Of a DNA stretch of 64,000 nt, positions 48,212 to 64,000 are shown piece by piece; position 1 is the first letter of the stretch, and every line of letters begins with the position of its first letter. The DNA is taken from NCBI RefSeq assembly GCF_022267325.1, contig NZ_JAIZBG010000001.1, positions 2,899,501 through 2,963,500 of the forward strand. Direction: 5' to 3'. Origin of the DNA: Leptospira sanjuanensis (lineage in GTDB: Bacteria > Spirochaetota > Leptospiria > Leptospirales > Leptospiraceae). The position numbers were made by a program, and so were the translations under genes. The notes beneath the pieces are model-generated. The model was not told the origin of the DNA. It saw only the letters and a list, made by a program, of their open reading frames with translations, and made no database searches.

Positions 48212-50167
48212 ATGAAATCAAAACATACATTTTCGGATAAATTTCGGTATCACTTCGACAACTTCATGTCCCGAGGCGGCGGATCGGTTTTTGCCGCATT
48301 GATCACGTTATTCATAATCGCATTCGTGTTTCTTTCCATCCTACGGTTGTTAGGCGGACTTGTCGCGCCGGACGAATCGATACAAGGAAACGGAGAATTT
48401 TTCTGGAGAGTGTTTCTGCAGATCTCGGACGCGGGCGCCGTCGCGGAAGACGGAGAATCGAATTGGTTCAATAAAACGACCGGGATTCTCACGGTATTTC
48501 TCGGACTCGTGTTATTTTCGAGCTTAGTGGCTTTTATCACCAATCAGTTCGATCAGAAGATCCAGGATCTAAGAAAGGGAAAGAGCGACGTATTAGAAAA
48601 AGATCATACGATCATTCTGGGATTCGGCGTTCGGGTCGTGGAAATCATCAAGGAACTCATCGAAGCGAATTCCTCCGAGTCGAGAGCCGTGGTAGTCATC
48701 CTCGCGGAAGAAGACAAGGAAGTTATGGACGATTACTTGGCGGAGAATTTGGAAGAACGCAAAACGACTAAGATCATCACGCGTTCGGGAACTCCTTCCA
48801 GCCTCCATTCGCTGCGGAAAGTCAACGCGGGAGAAGCGAAGTCGGTGCTGGTTTTGAATTCCTCGGGAGAAGAGGACGGCAAGGACGGAAGAAACATCGG
48901 CGACGCGAAGGTATTAAAGTCTCTGATGGCGTTAGTCGCGCTCGGTCATGATAACGAACTTCCCCCCATCGTCGCGGAACTCTACAACGAGGAAAACCGT
49001 CTGATCGCGCAGGAACTTTCCTCTTCGATCCAGGTGATGGACGAAAGAAATATTCTCGCAAAATTGCTCGTGCAGACTTCGAGAACTTCCGGACTTGCGG
49101 TCGTCTATTCCAACTTAGTCGGATTCGAAGGGGACGAGATCTATTTTTACAAACCTTCCTCCGGTTGGAAAGGGCTCAACTACAAAGAGATCGCATTTCG
49201 GTTTAACGAATCCGTTCCTCTCGGTTTCAGAAGGGAAGACGGAGAAATCATACTCAATCCGCCCAGCGATTACACGCCCGACGACAAAGAGGACGCCGTG
49301 CTTTTAGCGGAAGACGATTCCAAAATCCGCTACTCGGAAACGGCGGTATCGAGTCCCAGAGACTTCCAACTTCCGAAAAAGAAACGATCCAATCCGGTCG
49401 ACAAACAACTCATCGTAGGTTGGAATTCCAAAAGTCCTCTGATCGTGGAGGAATACGCGAAGTTCGTTTCTCCCGGATCGACCATAGACATTCTCGTCAA
49501 ACAGATCGACGAAGAATTTAAGGGAACCGTAATACGTCTCAAGAAAAAATATCCGAAAATCACTCTTAGATCCTTCCAAGCCGATCTTTCCCAGGAATCC
49601 GTGATGAAACGGCTCGCGCCCGAATCTTACGATTCCGTAATATTCTTAGCCGAGGAAAAGGAAAACATCGAAGAAGTCGACGCGCAAACGATCTCGCTAT
49701 TGCTTCGATTCAGACAATATTTCAAACGATACGCGTTTAAGACGGGAAACCAACCTTCCACGCAGCTGATCACCGAAATCATGAACTCGGAAAATACGGA
49801 GATCGTTCTCGAAACGGGCGTGAAGGACTTCCTGATTTCCAATCAGTTCGTGTCCAAGATGATGGCTCAGGTTTCGCAGGAACCCGACGTGATGCGGATC
49901 TACGAAAATCTGTTCAGCCCCGAAGGAAGCGAAATCTATCTGAAACCGGCTTCTCTTTACTTCGAACACCTCCCTCAAACGCTTAGTTTTGCGGATTGCG
50001 TAGGCGCAGCCTTAAAACGGGGAGAAACCTGTTTCGGGATTCGGATCGCTTCGGAGGAAAAAGACGAGAGTAAAGGATACGGCGTGCATTTGATCCCGTT
50101 GAAGGATACTGCCTTTTCGATCCATCCGGAAGATAGTTTGATCGTCCTCGCGGAAGATCAAACATAG
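48212..50167 (+). CDS. CASTOR/POLLUX-like cation channel with RCK domains
   Basis: A 651-residue protein with two membrane segments, about 25-48 (FAALITLFIIAFVFLSILRL) and 88-110 (TTGILTVFLGLVLFSSLVAF), and between them a pore-helix-like FFWRVFLQISDAGAVAEDGE. The remaining 530 residues hold two RCK-type Rossmann units, beginning HTIILGFGVRVVEIIKELIE and QLIVGWNSKSPLIVEEYAKF. This layout matches plant CASTOR/POLLUX/DMI1 channels and their bacterial relatives. The selectivity-filter GYG of K+ channels is absent, as in those relatives. Probable ligand-gated ion channel of the inner membrane; ion and ligand are unproven. Confidence 0.85.
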   Translation: MKSKHTFSDKFRYHFDNFMSRGGGSVFAALITLFIIAFVFLSILRLLGGLVAPDESIQGNGEFFWRVFLQISDAGAVAEDGESNWFNKTTGILTVFLGLVLFSSLVAFITNQFDQKIQDLRKGKSDVLEKDHTIILGFGVRVVEIIKELIEANSSESRAVVVILAEEDKEVMDDYLAENLEERKTTKIITRSGTPSSLHSLRKVNAGEAKSVLVLNSSGEEDGKDGRNIGDAKVLKSLMALVALGHDNELPPIVAELYNEENRLIAQELSSSIQVMDERNILAKLLVQTSRTSGLAVVYSNLVGFEGDEIYFYKPSSGWKGLNYKEIAFRFNESVPLGFRREDGEIILNPPSDYTPDDKEDAVLLAEDDSKIRYSETAVSSPRDFQLPKKKRSNPVDKQLIVGWNSKSPLIVEEYAKFVSPGSTIDILVKQIDEEFKGTVIRLKKKYPKITLRSFQADLSQESVMKRLAPESYDSVIFLAEEKENIEEVDAQTISLLLRFRQYFKRYAFKTGNQPSTQLITEIMNSENTEIVLETGVKDFLISNQFVSKMMAQVSQEPDVMRIYENLFSPEGSEIYLKPASLYFEHLPQTLSFADCVGAALKRGETCFGIRIASEEKDESKGYGVHLIPLKDTAFSIHPEDSLIVLAEDQT

Positions 50168-50179
50168 AACGCGACCCAT

Positions 50180-50269
50180 AGGGAGCGTTCTGCTGAGTTA
50201 ACGCGACCTGTCGAGCGAACGTAGAAGCGAGACGCTGAGTTCAGGGAGCGTTCTGCTGAGTTGACGCGA
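50180..50269. repeat. 27-bp direct repeat pair in a GC-rich gap
   Basis: AGGGAGCGTTCTGCTGAGTT plus RACGCGA occurs at 50180-50206 and 50243-50269, differing by one base, at a 63-bp offset. The flanks also contain related GAGCGAACG/GAGCGAAG pieces up to 50330. No gene is supported in 50168-50419. Confidence 0.75.
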
Positions 50270-50419
50270 TTCGTAAAGAGCGTTTTAGCCAGCGAGCAGT
50301 GGAACGTTGCGAGCGGCTCTGAGCGAAGTTCAGAAATAAACGCATTTCGGATTAAAAAATCCGTCCTTTCTGTCCGTTCAAAAAATTACGGAGCGTAAAA
50401 GATTCAGGAAGGACGGGAC

Positions 50420-51315
50420 ATGAACCAAGCGAAAATCATATTCATTCTTACCCTATTTGCGGCCGATTGCCAAAGTATAAACAACGAACAAATCGACGGA
50501 GAGGAAGCAATCAAACGAATCTCGAAGGAGATCTCCGTCGTATCCGTTTTCGAAACGATGGGCGGATACGGTACGAATCCGGCTCGCTGCAACACTATAG
50601 GAACAACGTCTCCTCCGTAAGGAATCGGGATCGATAGCGAACCGAACGAAACCTATTCGACCGCGCAAATCATACAGGCCCCGTATCCTCAATTTCCAAG
50701 AATGCAGGTGAATGGTATCATTTCGAGTCCGGCCGATAAGGACGTCTTTCGATTCACCAGCGCTCAGATCCTTTCCACGAAATTTACCATGCTCTCGGGC
50801 GCAAGCGGCCTGCAAACTCAGTTACGGAGCGGATGAAAGTTCGAACAATAGTTTCATTCCCTTCGGTGTTAATTTTTCGCTGACACCGGGATTAGAGACT
50901 ACCTTTACGATAGGACCGAACCCCTGGGAAGCCGTCCATATAGCGTGTGACGGAACTACCGCACAAAGTTATGTTCTGCAAGCGGGATTACAACGCGTAT
51001 GAAAACGGCGCCGGCGTAAGTTCGACCGCGTATTCCGCCGCAATCGTAAGCCTTACGACCTCGCACTTATTTTTTATCGAAGCGATGGGAATTTCAAAAT
51101 CGAAAACCTATTCCGGACATTCCGTGGATCGTTGTATCGATGCAATTCGAACCGCCGGCGTAGTCTATGCGATCGCCTCTTACAATCAAAGCTTTTCCAC
51201 TTGTGAAATCAACAGAGGAGTTTATGAAACCGGAAGAATCGCACTTTTAAAGGAAGATTGCACATTGGAGCCGGCAAAAATCACCGCTAACAAGATCTAC
51301 GGAACCGGGCAGTAG
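50420..51315 (+). pseudogene. decayed PPC-domain lipoprotein gene
   Basis: A strong GGAAGGACGGGAC site precedes ATG 50420. The product starts AKIIFILTLFAADC, a signal with lipobox. The frame is stopped by TAA at 50618-50620, yet coding continues in the same frame to TGA at 50834 and then shifts +1 near 50815-50835 and again near 50985-51000. The continued translation includes EPNETYSTAQIIQAPYPQ and VNGIISSPADKDVFRFT, the hallmark of a PPC (pre-peptidase C-terminal) beta domain, then IPFGVNFSLTPGLETTF and a C-terminal part with cysteines ending at 51315. One stop and two shifts make it a pseudogene, unless sequencing errors are involved. Confidence 0.72.
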
Positions 51316-51480
51316 CAATAAACCCTTCTTCGCATTAACGAAACTACCCCTTTGGCGGTAACTCTTTATATCCTTTATAAATAATAAATTTCCAAAGGTT
51401 TATGAGGGATCGAGCGGATTTATTTGTCTAAAAATCTCAGAATTCGTTTTCGAGTTTAAGATTTCGAGGAGATTTTCGAC

Positions 51481-51648
51481 ATGAAACAGTTTCTAATGAT
51501 CGCAAGCGTTTGGGTTCTTTGGTTAAATTCGGTAAGGGGAAACATCTCCCTCGGAGAATTCAGCACAGAGGAAGAATGCAGAACCGCGATTCGTCAGGAC
51601 CAAACCCATCTGTTGGTGTGGAAAACACATTGCAAGGAATCCGAATAA
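51481..51648 (+). CDS. 55-aa secreted cysteine-containing protein, copy 1
   Basis: Short gene with a GAGGAG ribosome site 9 nt before the ATG. The 55-residue product has a signal peptide-like N-terminus (FLMIASVWVLWLNSVRG), then NISLGEFSTEEECRTAIRQD and WKTHCKESE. The mature part would be about 35 residues with Cys33 and Cys51, able to form a disulfide. Of 55 residues, 38 match the copy at 51919. The EFxTxEECxxAI pattern is typical of small periplasmic proteins of unknown role. No function is known. Confidence 0.7.
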   Translation: MKQFLMIASVWVLWLNSVRGNISLGEFSTEEECRTAIRQDQTHLLVWKTHCKESE

Positions 51649-51918
51649 CTTAGAACTGAAACCGAACCCGCCCGTACGTTACAGGAAAGGCCGAAGAAAC
51701 CGCTACGATCGTTTCATTAAGGACGTTTTCGAAGAAAAATCGACTTCGGGAATGTACTGCCGGAAAAACGCAACGAATTCGGTCGTATGCGCAATCTTTC
51801 GGTTAAACAAGAAATAAAATATTTCCGATAATTTTGTATCGGTTTTTCCGCCGTACAATGTTACAATCCTTAATTCCTGGATCGGCGCGAAACTGCAGAT
51901 TCCGGGAGGGTTTAAAAA

Positions 51919-52086
51919 ATGAAAACGAGTCTGGCACTTTTAAGCATCTGGATCCTTTGGTTACATTCCGTAAGAGGAAACATCTCCCTCGGAGAATTCA
52001 ACACTCAAGAAGAATGTCGAGCCGCGATACGACAAGACCCTACTCATTTATTAACTTGGAAAACCTTCTGCCAAGAAACGCGGTAA
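51919..52086 (+). CDS. 55-aa secreted cysteine-containing protein, copy 2
   Basis: Paralogue of the gene at 51481, exactly the same length (55 residues) with GGGAGGG 7 nt before the ATG. N-terminus TSLALLSIWILWLHSVRG, then NISLGEFNTQEECRAAIRQD, WKTFCQETR. Both cysteines and the VRGNISLGEF block, across the predicted cleavage site, are kept, while the signal helix differs. Conservation of length and reading frame argues for translation of both. The two are separated by 270 bp with no other gene seen. Confidence 0.7.
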   Translation: MKTSLALLSIWILWLHSVRGNISLGEFNTQEECRAAIRQDPTHLLTWKTFCQETR

Positions 52087-52150
52087 GATACGCGGCGCAG
52101 TTCGCTTAACAAATTAGAAATCAATCCGCGGCTTTTGGCTGCCTCATTCT

Positions 52151-52813
52151 TTATGAATCATTCGGCATGTCCAGATAGTTCAAAAACGGCTGAAGAATCC
52201 GATACGATTCGATCGTATTCTTTACGAAGTTTTTCGATAAAAGATCCGAGTCGGAAACCTTTCGTTCCACGATATAACTCGTGTATTGAATCCATTCCAG
52301 ATCGGGATGATCCTTTGAAAAACCTTTCGGAGCTGTTTTGAGCTTCATATCCGAAAGACCGCCGAACTCCTTGACAAACTTCTTATCCTGAACGATCTTT
52401 TTAAGAATTTTAGAATCTTCTAAAATAGCCTCTCGCACTCCGCGAAGGATCTTGGTATCGGGCATATACAAACCTCCCGCGATAAAGGATTCGTTGCCCG
52501 GTTGAACGTGGACGTAAAAAAGAGGTCTTCCCAAATCCTTACCCCGCGCCCCGATGCTCGCGCCGAAATTGGTCTTATACGGTTCCTTATTTTTGGAAAA
52601 ACGAACGTCCCTGTAGATACGAAAAATGCACTTCTTAGGATCCACTCCCGCGAGCGCAGGATTGACTTTTGCAAGTCCGATGATCAGCTCCGTGATCAGG
52701 GCTTCGAAATCGTTCTTTGCGGAAGTGAACAAGTCCTTATGACCGTCGAGCCAAATCTTGTTGTTATTCTTCGCTAATTTTTTAAGAAAATCTAAAGTGG
52801 ATTGTTGCAGCAT
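52151..52813 (-). CDS. DUF2461 (TIGR02453-type) protein
   Basis: A 220-residue protein of full family length. FLKKLAKNNNKIWLDGHKDL, RIYRDVRFSKNKEPYKTNFG, YVHVQPGNESFIAGGLYMPD and the closing KNTIESYRILQPFLNYL are the family blocks. The family is widespread in bacteria and fungi and its role is unknown. It is a lone gene convergent with the small secreted pair. Confidence 0.92.
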   Translation of the reverse strand: MLQQSTLDFLKKLAKNNNKIWLDGHKDLFTSAKNDFEALITELIIGLAKVNPALAGVDPKKCIFRIYRDVRFSKNKEPYKTNFGASIGARGKDLGRPLFYVHVQPGNESFIAGGLYMPDTKILRGVREAILEDSKILKKIVQDKKFVKEFGGLSDMKLKTAPKGFSKDHPDLEWIQYTSYIVERKVSDSDLLSKNFVKNTIESYRILQPFLNYLDMPNDS

Positions 52814-52968
52814 GAAAACCTCCGCATAAGAATTCTATGTCTTCCGCGGAGGATCAAGTCAAAATCGCAAGCGCTCTCGAATCGACGTTCGCTTCTGGAA
52901 CTCTGAGCCGATAGAATCGAATACTTGCTAAAGAGCGCCGGAAAGAAATTTCCGATTCTATCGTAAAT

Positions 52969-52984
52969 GCAGGAGTTCCCGCAC
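52969..52984. repeat. isolated GCAGGAGTTCCCGCAC motif
   Basis: A copy of the GTRGGAACTC semi-palindrome family with perfect-like arms GCAGGA/TCCCGC. It lies in the 249-bp gap upstream of the DUF2461 gene and after the methyltransferase. Nothing else is seen in the gap. Confidence 0.6.
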
Positions 52985-53062
52985 TTCTGTTCGTATTTTT
53001 AATATTACGGGGAAATTCGAATTTGCGCGCAACGGACGGCAAACTCATCGAATGAAAGCGGA

Positions 53063-54700
<1,638 letters not shown>

Positions 54701-55449
54701 TTAAACCGTGCAATTCCAATCATTCGCCGTTCAAACGAAATCAATTTTTTATGCTTATTCGTTCCGCAAGTTAACATCAGTTAAAGACAAAACTTTCAGA
54801 ACGGGAGAACCTAACAACCAGTAAATTATTTCATCGAGTTTCGCGCTGTTAGGCGACTCATCAGTATACTATCACTGACCGTTTTCTAAGCACAGAAACT
54901 TTTTTTAAGAGGACATCGTAAAAGCGTATACGCGTATACGGCGACAAAGTGAGAACGATGTTTCTTTTGCGCGTATACGCCTCTCATTTTTCCAGTTAGT
55001 CGTTTTAGCTTTCGATTTTGTTAAAAGAATACGCGTCTATGATAATCGTAAATAGGATCTCGTATAGGTTTCCATACTTACAACGATCCTAGCCTTTTTT
55101 GTTTTCGTCTTTTTCCGCCGATATAAGATCTTTTACGGACGTACGTTTTATCTACGTCCGATATGAGATAACGTATACTCCGGTTTCAAAAGACTTCGAA
55201 TACGACAATAGAGGCGAGAATATGATCGTTTCCTACTATTCTAGGGTTTTATACGGAGTTTATGAAATTAGGAGGCGGAGTATACCGGAGCAATTTCCGA
55301 TTAGCAATAAATCAGTTAATGCGACATGATAAAAAAATAACGCGTTGAAATTCTAGGAAAATACTCGGGCCAAAAACGGAGAGTTTAAAGAGAGGATCCG
55401 AATCCGGTTTCAAGCGGAACGTTCGACCGGCTTGTGGAAAATCGGAGCG
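54701..55449. other. 749-bp gap upstream of the methyltransferase, no gene supported
   Basis: The longest open frame (55099-55329 plus, 76 codons) has no ribosome site and no family resemblance. The stretch instead carries palindromes (listed separately), an 8-bp stem-loop CGGACGTA/TACGTCCG (55136-55160) and the methyltransferase promoter, which I cannot pin down. Confidence 0.4.
54864..55285. repeat. cluster of six GTATAC palindromes
   Basis: GTATAC occurs at 54864, 54926, 54934, 54973, 55173 and 55280. The second and third form a 16-bp palindrome CGTATACGCGTATACG (54925-54940), and the fourth a 10-bp one, GCGTATACGC. By eye, elsewhere in the window the hexamer appears only at scattered sites kilobases apart. 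They may be protein-binding or methylation sites controlling the adjacent methyltransferase gene. Confidence 0.6.
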
Positions 55450-56421
55450 TTACTGAGGAGATCGTTCTCCGTTTTCTTTTCCTCCGCCCTTTTTCAATAT
55501 GAGCGTTTCAAGAGCGTCGAGTTTTTGTTTACGCACTTCTTCCAAAGGACTTCTCCCGTGAACATCCGAATGGTTCGGATCGGCTCCGAGTTCTAAAAAC
55601 TTTTCCGCCAACGAAATTCTTTTTTTGAGAATCGCTTGGAGCAAAGGAGTGATCCCTTCCGCGTTACGATGATTGATATTCGTTCCGGATTTGACGAGAA
55701 GTTCGGGAATCCGAGGATCAACTTCGGATTCTTCGGTAAGAAAATGAAGCGCATTGTCGACTCCTACTTGAATCGATTTTCCTTCCACAATCTTCTCATG
55801 AAGGCGGCTCGTATAATCCGGCTTAGCGTTGTGCTTTAAAAGATATTCCACGATCGAGAAATTTGCTTGGGATGTTCCGGCTCCGCATGCGAGGAAGAGA
55901 GGAAATTCTTCCGGATTTCCCTTGTCGAAATTGACCTCGGCATGATTTTCAACCAGAAACTGAACCAATACGAGATTTCCATGACGGATCGCAACGTTTA
56001 AGATGGAAACCGGAATCGTTTTCGTCGCGTCGACTTTGGAAAGATATTCCAACTTTGCGCCCGACTCGATCAATCGTTTCGGAACGGCCAGGTCGTCTAT
56101 GTCCAAAACCTTGACGTCCAAAAGCCCGGAAAGACTTTCCAGAAGAACCGAACTTCCGTCCTCATCCTGCGCATTTACGTTTGCGCCCGAACGAATCAAC
56201 ACTTCGGCGACTTCCGGTCTGTGATCGGCGATCATAAGCGCGGTCTTTCCTCTGGAATCCGTCGCATCCACATTGGCTCCCGCTTGAATGAGAATCTGCG
56301 CTTTCTTCGGATCTCCTTCCTGAATGGCTCTTAGAAATTCGCTGTCCAAAGCCGAATCTCCGAAAAGGAAAAACGGGAAAATCATTAAGAAACAGGGTAT
56401 TTTATGAATTCTGGAAATCAT
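55450..56421 (-). CDS. exported ankyrin-repeat protein
   Basis: A 323-residue protein with a signal peptide (IPCFLMIFPFFLFGDSA). Ankyrin units run almost to the end: QEGDPKKAQILIQAGANVD, ATDSRGKTALMIADHRPEV, AEVLIRSGANVNAQDEDGSS, then degenerate units with VQFLVENHAEVNF and LAEKFLELGADPNHSDVHGR. About seven units can be counted. The protein binds a partner in the periplasm or at the surface; which one is unknown. Convergent with nothing; the MTase gap lies downstream. Confidence 0.88.
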   Translation of the reverse strand: MISRIHKIPCFLMIFPFFLFGDSALDSEFLRAIQEGDPKKAQILIQAGANVDATDSRGKTALMIADHRPEVAEVLIRSGANVNAQDEDGSSVLLESLSGLLDVKVLDIDDLAVPKRLIESGAKLEYLSKVDATKTIPVSILNVAIRHGNLVLVQFLVENHAEVNFDKGNPEEFPLFLACGAGTSQANFSIVEYLLKHNAKPDYTSRLHEKIVEGKSIQVGVDNALHFLTEESEVDPRIPELLVKSGTNINHRNAEGITPLLQAILKKRISLAEKFLELGADPNHSDVHGRSPLEEVRKQKLDALETLILKKGGGKENGERSPQ

Positions 56422-56579
56422 CGGGTATCAAAGGACCATCTTTATACTATTCAATCGGTTTTTATAGGAAGTGTATATCCACATTTTTAGAATCCCGATT
56501 TTCCAGGAATCCTAAAAACGTCTTTTTATCTTGACCCTTTCCCGTTCTCGGGGTTCCTACTTCTTTTCGGAGTTCTCCT

Positions 56580-58064
<1,485 letters not shown>

Positions 58065-58088
58065 CGAAACGTATATTGGAGAGTTCTA

Positions 58089-58673
58089 ATGAATCGAAAG
58101 TTTCGGAGACTTATCTTATTGACGATTCTTTTTCATTTTCAGTTGAATTGCAAAAATCGACCTGCGACATCGTTCGAAGAAAATGGGGTTTACGGCTTTA
58201 AAGATAAAAATGGGAAGGTAGTCATCGCGCCTCAATATTTGAATGCGACCGACTTCGATGAAAACGGTGTTGCGTTCGTGGCCGGAGAAAAAGGATGGAG
58301 TTGTATAAATTCGGACAATAAGATTCTATTAAATTCTTTTATTTTTGACAACGGACCCGACTACCTTTCGGAAGGACTGGCGAGATTCGTAGAAAACAAA
58401 AAAATCGGATTCCACGACCCAGGTTGTAAAAAAACGATTCAAGCTGAATACGATTTCGCGTATCCTTTTGAAAACGGATTTTCGATTGTCTGCAACGGAT
58501 GCAGATCCGTAAAAACGGACGAACATTCCATGATACAAGGCGGAAATTACGGAATCATAAACAAAAAAGGAGAAGTGGTCGTCCCTATAGAATACGACGC
58601 GGTATCCTTGGATGAGAACAAGGTAGCTCATACAATCAAGGGAACCCTTAAAAAAGAAATTCCCGTTCAATAA
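58089..58673 (+). CDS. WG-repeat lipoprotein
   Basis: A 194-residue lipoprotein: LILLTILFHFQLNC is the signal with lipobox. WG-type repeats follow: YGFKDKNGKVVIAPQYLNAT, GWSCINSDNKILLNSFIFDN, IGFHDPGCKKTIQAEYDFAY and YGIINKKGEVVVPIEYDAVS, giving four units. These repeats form a beta structure in many secreted bacterial proteins of unknown function. It follows the amidase by 24 nt, so may be co-transcribed. Confidence 0.85.
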   Translation: MNRKFRRLILLTILFHFQLNCKNRPATSFEENGVYGFKDKNGKVVIAPQYLNATDFDENGVAFVAGEKGWSCINSDNKILLNSFIFDNGPDYLSEGLARFVENKKIGFHDPGCKKTIQAEYDFAYPFENGFSIVCNGCRSVKTDEHSMIQGGNYGIINKKGEVVVPIEYDAVSLDENKVAHTIKGTLKKEIPVQ

Positions 58674-58688
58674 TCGATAGATTCATCA

Positions 58689-59936
<1,248 letters not shown>

Positions 59937-59947
59937 AAGTTTCATCT

Positions 59948-62208
<2,261 letters not shown>

Positions 62209-62212
62209 TTTC

Positions 62213-62732
62213 TTGAAAGCGCTCGACCTGCCCATCTGGAGAAAATTGTTCAATCGCAAAGAGGCGAACAACAAGGAAATCATTCATTTTCTAAGGGAAA
62301 CTTCCGTCTTCGGCAGAATGAAAAAAAGAACCCTGATCGAAATCGCAAGGATGGTGCACGTTCGGGAATATCAGGAAGGGGAGACGATCTTTCGTCAGGG
62401 AGAAGTCGGAGCGGGATTTTATCTCGTCTACGACGGCTCCGTCGTGATCCGTTCCGTGCGCGACGGAATCGAACTCGATCTCGCACATCTCGATCAGCAC
62501 GCGTTCTTCGGCGAACTTTCCCTCTTTACGGAGGAACGAAGAACCGCGAGCGCGATCGCTCTCGAACAAACGACGTTGCTCGGATTTTTTCAACCCGATC
62601 TCAAAGAGATCATCGAAACCAAACCGAGGATCGGAATCGAAATTCTCATGAGCCTTTCCACGGTAATCGTGGAACGACTTCATAGAACCAACGGATTGTT
62701 GGAAAAGGCTTACTTCCGAGGAAAACAAAAGA

Positions 62733-62740
<8 letters not shown>
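62213..62740 (+). CDS. cyclic nucleotide-binding domain protein
   Basis: A 175-residue protein with one CAP-type sensor domain. TLIEIARMVHVREYQEGETI, FRQGEVGAGFYLVYDGSVVI and FGELSLFTEERRTASAIALE, the phosphate-binding cassette, are clear. No helix-turn-helix is present, so it senses a ligand without binding DNA itself. The frame opens with TTG 4 nt after the lspA stop, preceded by GAGGAG in the lspA end. It overlaps the AI-2E-type gene by 8 nt. Ligand may be cAMP or another nucleotide. Confidence 0.9.
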
Positions 62741-63800
<1,060 letters not shown>

Positions 63801-64000
63801 AGAAGGTTTGTGAATCGATTCCAAATGAAAAGAACTTAGAAAGAACCGCTTTCAGCCTATCCTGATTCTCTTTTAACAACTCAATTTTGTTACAGCATTT
63901 ATCCGCTTCGAATTCGGACTGAGCGGACTCAGGAATTTGTGGAAGAGTTTCGCACCTTTTGCAAGAAGACGTCCTTGTCAGAATTCTGAAAGACATTCGT

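Noticed and set aside
55099..55329. 76-codon frame in the methyltransferase upstream gap
   Set aside because: No ribosome site or family resemblance, and it contains the palindromic sites, so it is probably non-coding.

Overview
The window reads as chromosomal DNA of a spirochaete of the genus Leptospira, most probably a pathogenic-clade species. Nothing was searched; this is inference. The reasons are the density of small lipoproteins with relaxed spirochaetal lipoboxes (cysteine after Ser, Asp, Asn or Gln), base composition in the mid-40s % GC, FG-GAP and beta-helix surface lipoproteins, a Uma2-family protein, and dispersed GTRGGAACTC-type short repeats between genes.

Left part (1-6.6 kb): accessory-looking surface genes. 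A beta-helix lipoprotein and a seven-repeat FG-GAP lipoprotein are followed by a membrane-anchored AraC-type regulator and a 77-bp inverted-repeat (MITE-like) element. From 6.8 to 13.8 kb a compact minus-strand run encodes an active/inactive M16 peptidase pair, a metallo-beta-lactamase-fold hydrolase, an O-methyltransferase, a secreted helical protein and an N-acetylmuramoyl-L-alanine amidase, mostly with 1-4 nt overlaps. Two small lipoproteins diverge from it.

15-34 kb: housekeeping genes (alaS-yajQ, rplM-rpsI, thiL) are mixed with a YceI protein, an Insig-like membrane protein, an alpha/beta hydrolase, a TfoX-N domain protein with a histone-H1-like tail, a nitrilase-fold protein, paired paralogous lipoproteins, an ECF sigma factor with a FecR-like membrane protein, a probable single-domain globin, and several lipoproteins. 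Non-coding gaps at 20.5-21.3 and 33.6-34.1 kb hold dispersed repeats and GC-rich palindromes.

34-45.8 kb: a twelve-gene complex I operon, nuoABCDEFHJKLMN, on the minus strand. nuoG and nuoI are absent from it, and junctions are so tight that nothing could be missed between genes.

46-56.4 kb: a lipoprotein, a MaoC hydratase, a MarR regulator, a DUF3995-type membrane protein and a CASTOR/POLLUX-like channel are followed by an accessory stretch. That stretch has a decayed PPC-domain lipoprotein, a tandem pair of 55-aa secreted cysteine-containing proteins, a DUF2461 protein, a solitary adenine-N6 DNA methyltransferase with a cluster of GTATAC palindromes upstream, and an ankyrin protein.

56.5-63.8 kb: a plus-strand run of amidase, WG-repeat lipoprotein, Gfo/Idh/MocA oxidoreductase carrying a repeat-derived in-frame insertion, UbiB/AarF-like kinase, lspA, a cyclic-nucleotide-binding protein and an AI-2E-type permease. 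No tRNA, rRNA, CRISPR array or intact insertion sequence was recognised.
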